NCBI GenBank assembly: GCA_026993285.1
Contig: JALWTZ010000206.1
Coordinates: forward strand, 1-6,490
Direction: 5' to 3'
Source of the DNA: Lysobacterales bacterium
GTDB taxonomy: Bacteria; Pseudomonadota; Gammaproteobacteria; Xanthomonadales; S139-57
DNA: 6,490 nt
Shown here: positions 6,190 to 6,490 of the stretch, piece by piece
Layout: every line of letters begins with the position of its first letter
Numbering within the stretch: the stretch's first letter is position 1
Made by a program: the position numbers and the translations under genes
The notes under the pieces: generated by a model
Seen by the model: only the letters and a program-made list of their open reading frames with translations
Databases searched by the model: none
What the model was told of the DNA's origin: nothing

Positions 6190-6206
6190 AGCTACACTTT
6201 TGTTGA
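6178..6206 (-). promoter_or_regulatory. Predicted sigma-70 promoter of the SulP gene
   Basis: On the - strand TCAACA (6206-6201, 4 of 6 to the -35 consensus) and GATAAT (6183-6178, 5 of 6 to the -10) are separated by exactly 17 bases. Transcription would begin near 6171. The position between the CBS gene stop and the SulP start fits an independent SulP promoter. This is a consensus match only. Confidence 0.5.
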
Positions 6207-6225
6207 CCCTCTCGGAAGGGCTAAC
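6202..6225. repeat. Imperfect inverted repeat overlapping the SulP -35 region
   Basis: GTTGACCCT, a 6-base loop CTCGGA and AGGGCTAAC form a 9-position stem with one mismatch and one G-U pair. The predicted -35 box lies in its left arm. A further TCAACA at 6234-6239 is the complement of TGTTGA at 6201-6206, so a second, larger pairing is possible. It could be an operator or a weak structure behind the CBS gene. A run of six A (T on the - strand) at 6228-6233 lies ahead of the hairpin for the CBS transcript, which is the wrong order for an intrinsic terminator. Confidence 0.35.
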
Positions 6226-6275
6226 CCAAAAAATCAACAGGCTGGCGTAATCGTGTTTTAACCTGACAGTGAGCC

Positions 6276-6490
6276 TCAAGCAGGTTCTTCCTGTGCTTCG
6301 AGCATTTCCATCAATTGCAGGGCGATATTGACGAAATCATATTCGGTAATAATGCCCACCAGCTGGCCTTCCTCCATCACCGGCAAGCAGCCATAGCGAT
6401 TTTTTTGCAGGAAAAGCCCCGCCCGGCGCAGGCTGTCTTTCGGATGCACGACAGCCACTTGTGCGGTCATGCAGGAAGACACGGGCGTGG
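6276..6490 (-). CDS. CBS-domain protein, C-terminal part (5' end beyond window)
   Basis: The last 70 residues of a protein with a CBS domain, open to the window edge and ending at TGA (6278-6276). The visible part begins TPVSSCMTAQVAVVHP, the linker and first strand that normally open the second CBS repeat of a tandem (Bateman) module. It continues DSLRRAGLFLQKNRYGCLPV and QLVGIITEYDFVNIALQLME, and ends in an acidic tail (EAQEEPA). CBS pairs usually bind adenosyl nucleotides and act as energy or stress sensors. The GTG at 6482 is within the conserved linker and is unlikely to be the true start. An upstream CBS repeat is expected outside the window, making a protein of about 130-150 residues. 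It is separated from SulP by 233 bases with an apparent SulP promoter. Confidence 0.85.
   Translation of the reverse strand, partial: TPVSSCMTAQVAVVHPKDSLRRAGLFLQKNRYGCLPVMEEGQLVGIITEYDFVNIALQLMEMLEAQEEPA

Noticed and set aside
6175..6193. A complete Fur box
   Set aside because: One half (TGATAAT) is exact but the opposite half does not match the 7-1-7 consensus.
6202..6225. An integron attC site (GGGCTAAC resembles a core site)
   Set aside because: The R and Y positions of the core do not fit and no matching second pair of sites or cassette structure is present.
6073..6279. A 68-codon open frame on the - strand between CBS and SulP
   Set aside because: It has no good ribosome binding site or recognisable domain, and it runs across the promoter and hairpin region.

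Overview
The window (6490 bases, roughly 55-60% GC by eye) looks like ordinary chromosomal DNA of a Gram-negative gammaproteobacterium. The reasons are closely packed genes, a Spy/CpxP-type periplasmic protein, Sec and Tat export signals, a SulP transporter with a STAS domain, and Shine-Dalgarno starts. A marine hydrocarbon-degrader type of genome (Alcanivorax/Marinobacter-like) would fit, but that is an impression and not a demonstrated assignment. I see no RNA genes, insertion sequences, CRISPR arrays or phage genes.

Layout. Left end, + strand: the last 33 codons of an unidentified gene (1-102) overlap the start of a small MazG-type nucleotide pyrophosphohydrolase (92-445). A secreted Spy/CpxP-like protein follows after 64 bases (510-971). 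This block converges on a - strand block across a 78-base gap with two small GC hairpins. The - strand block, read right to left, begins with the end of a CBS-domain protein cut by the window edge (6490-6276). Next come a 233-base regulatory region, a SulP anion transporter with a TTG start (6042-4273) and a clear intrinsic terminator (4248-4225). Last is a two-gene unit of DUF1800 (4158-2434) and DUF1501 (2423-1050), 10 bases apart.

How the genes work together. The DUF1800/DUF1501 pair is the most interesting content. Both proteins carry export signals (Sec and Tat respectively), they are very probably co-translated, and the families commonly occur together although their biochemistry is poorly defined. 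The DUF1800 protein carries an insert with EF-hand-like spacing and two cysteines. The SulP gene appears to have its own promoter, overlapped by two inverted repeats, and a transcript that would begin with a perfect 7-bp stem-loop. The terminator after SulP separates it from the DUF pair. MazG and the Spy-like protein fit house-cleaning and envelope-stress roles, but nothing in the sequence ties them to the other genes.
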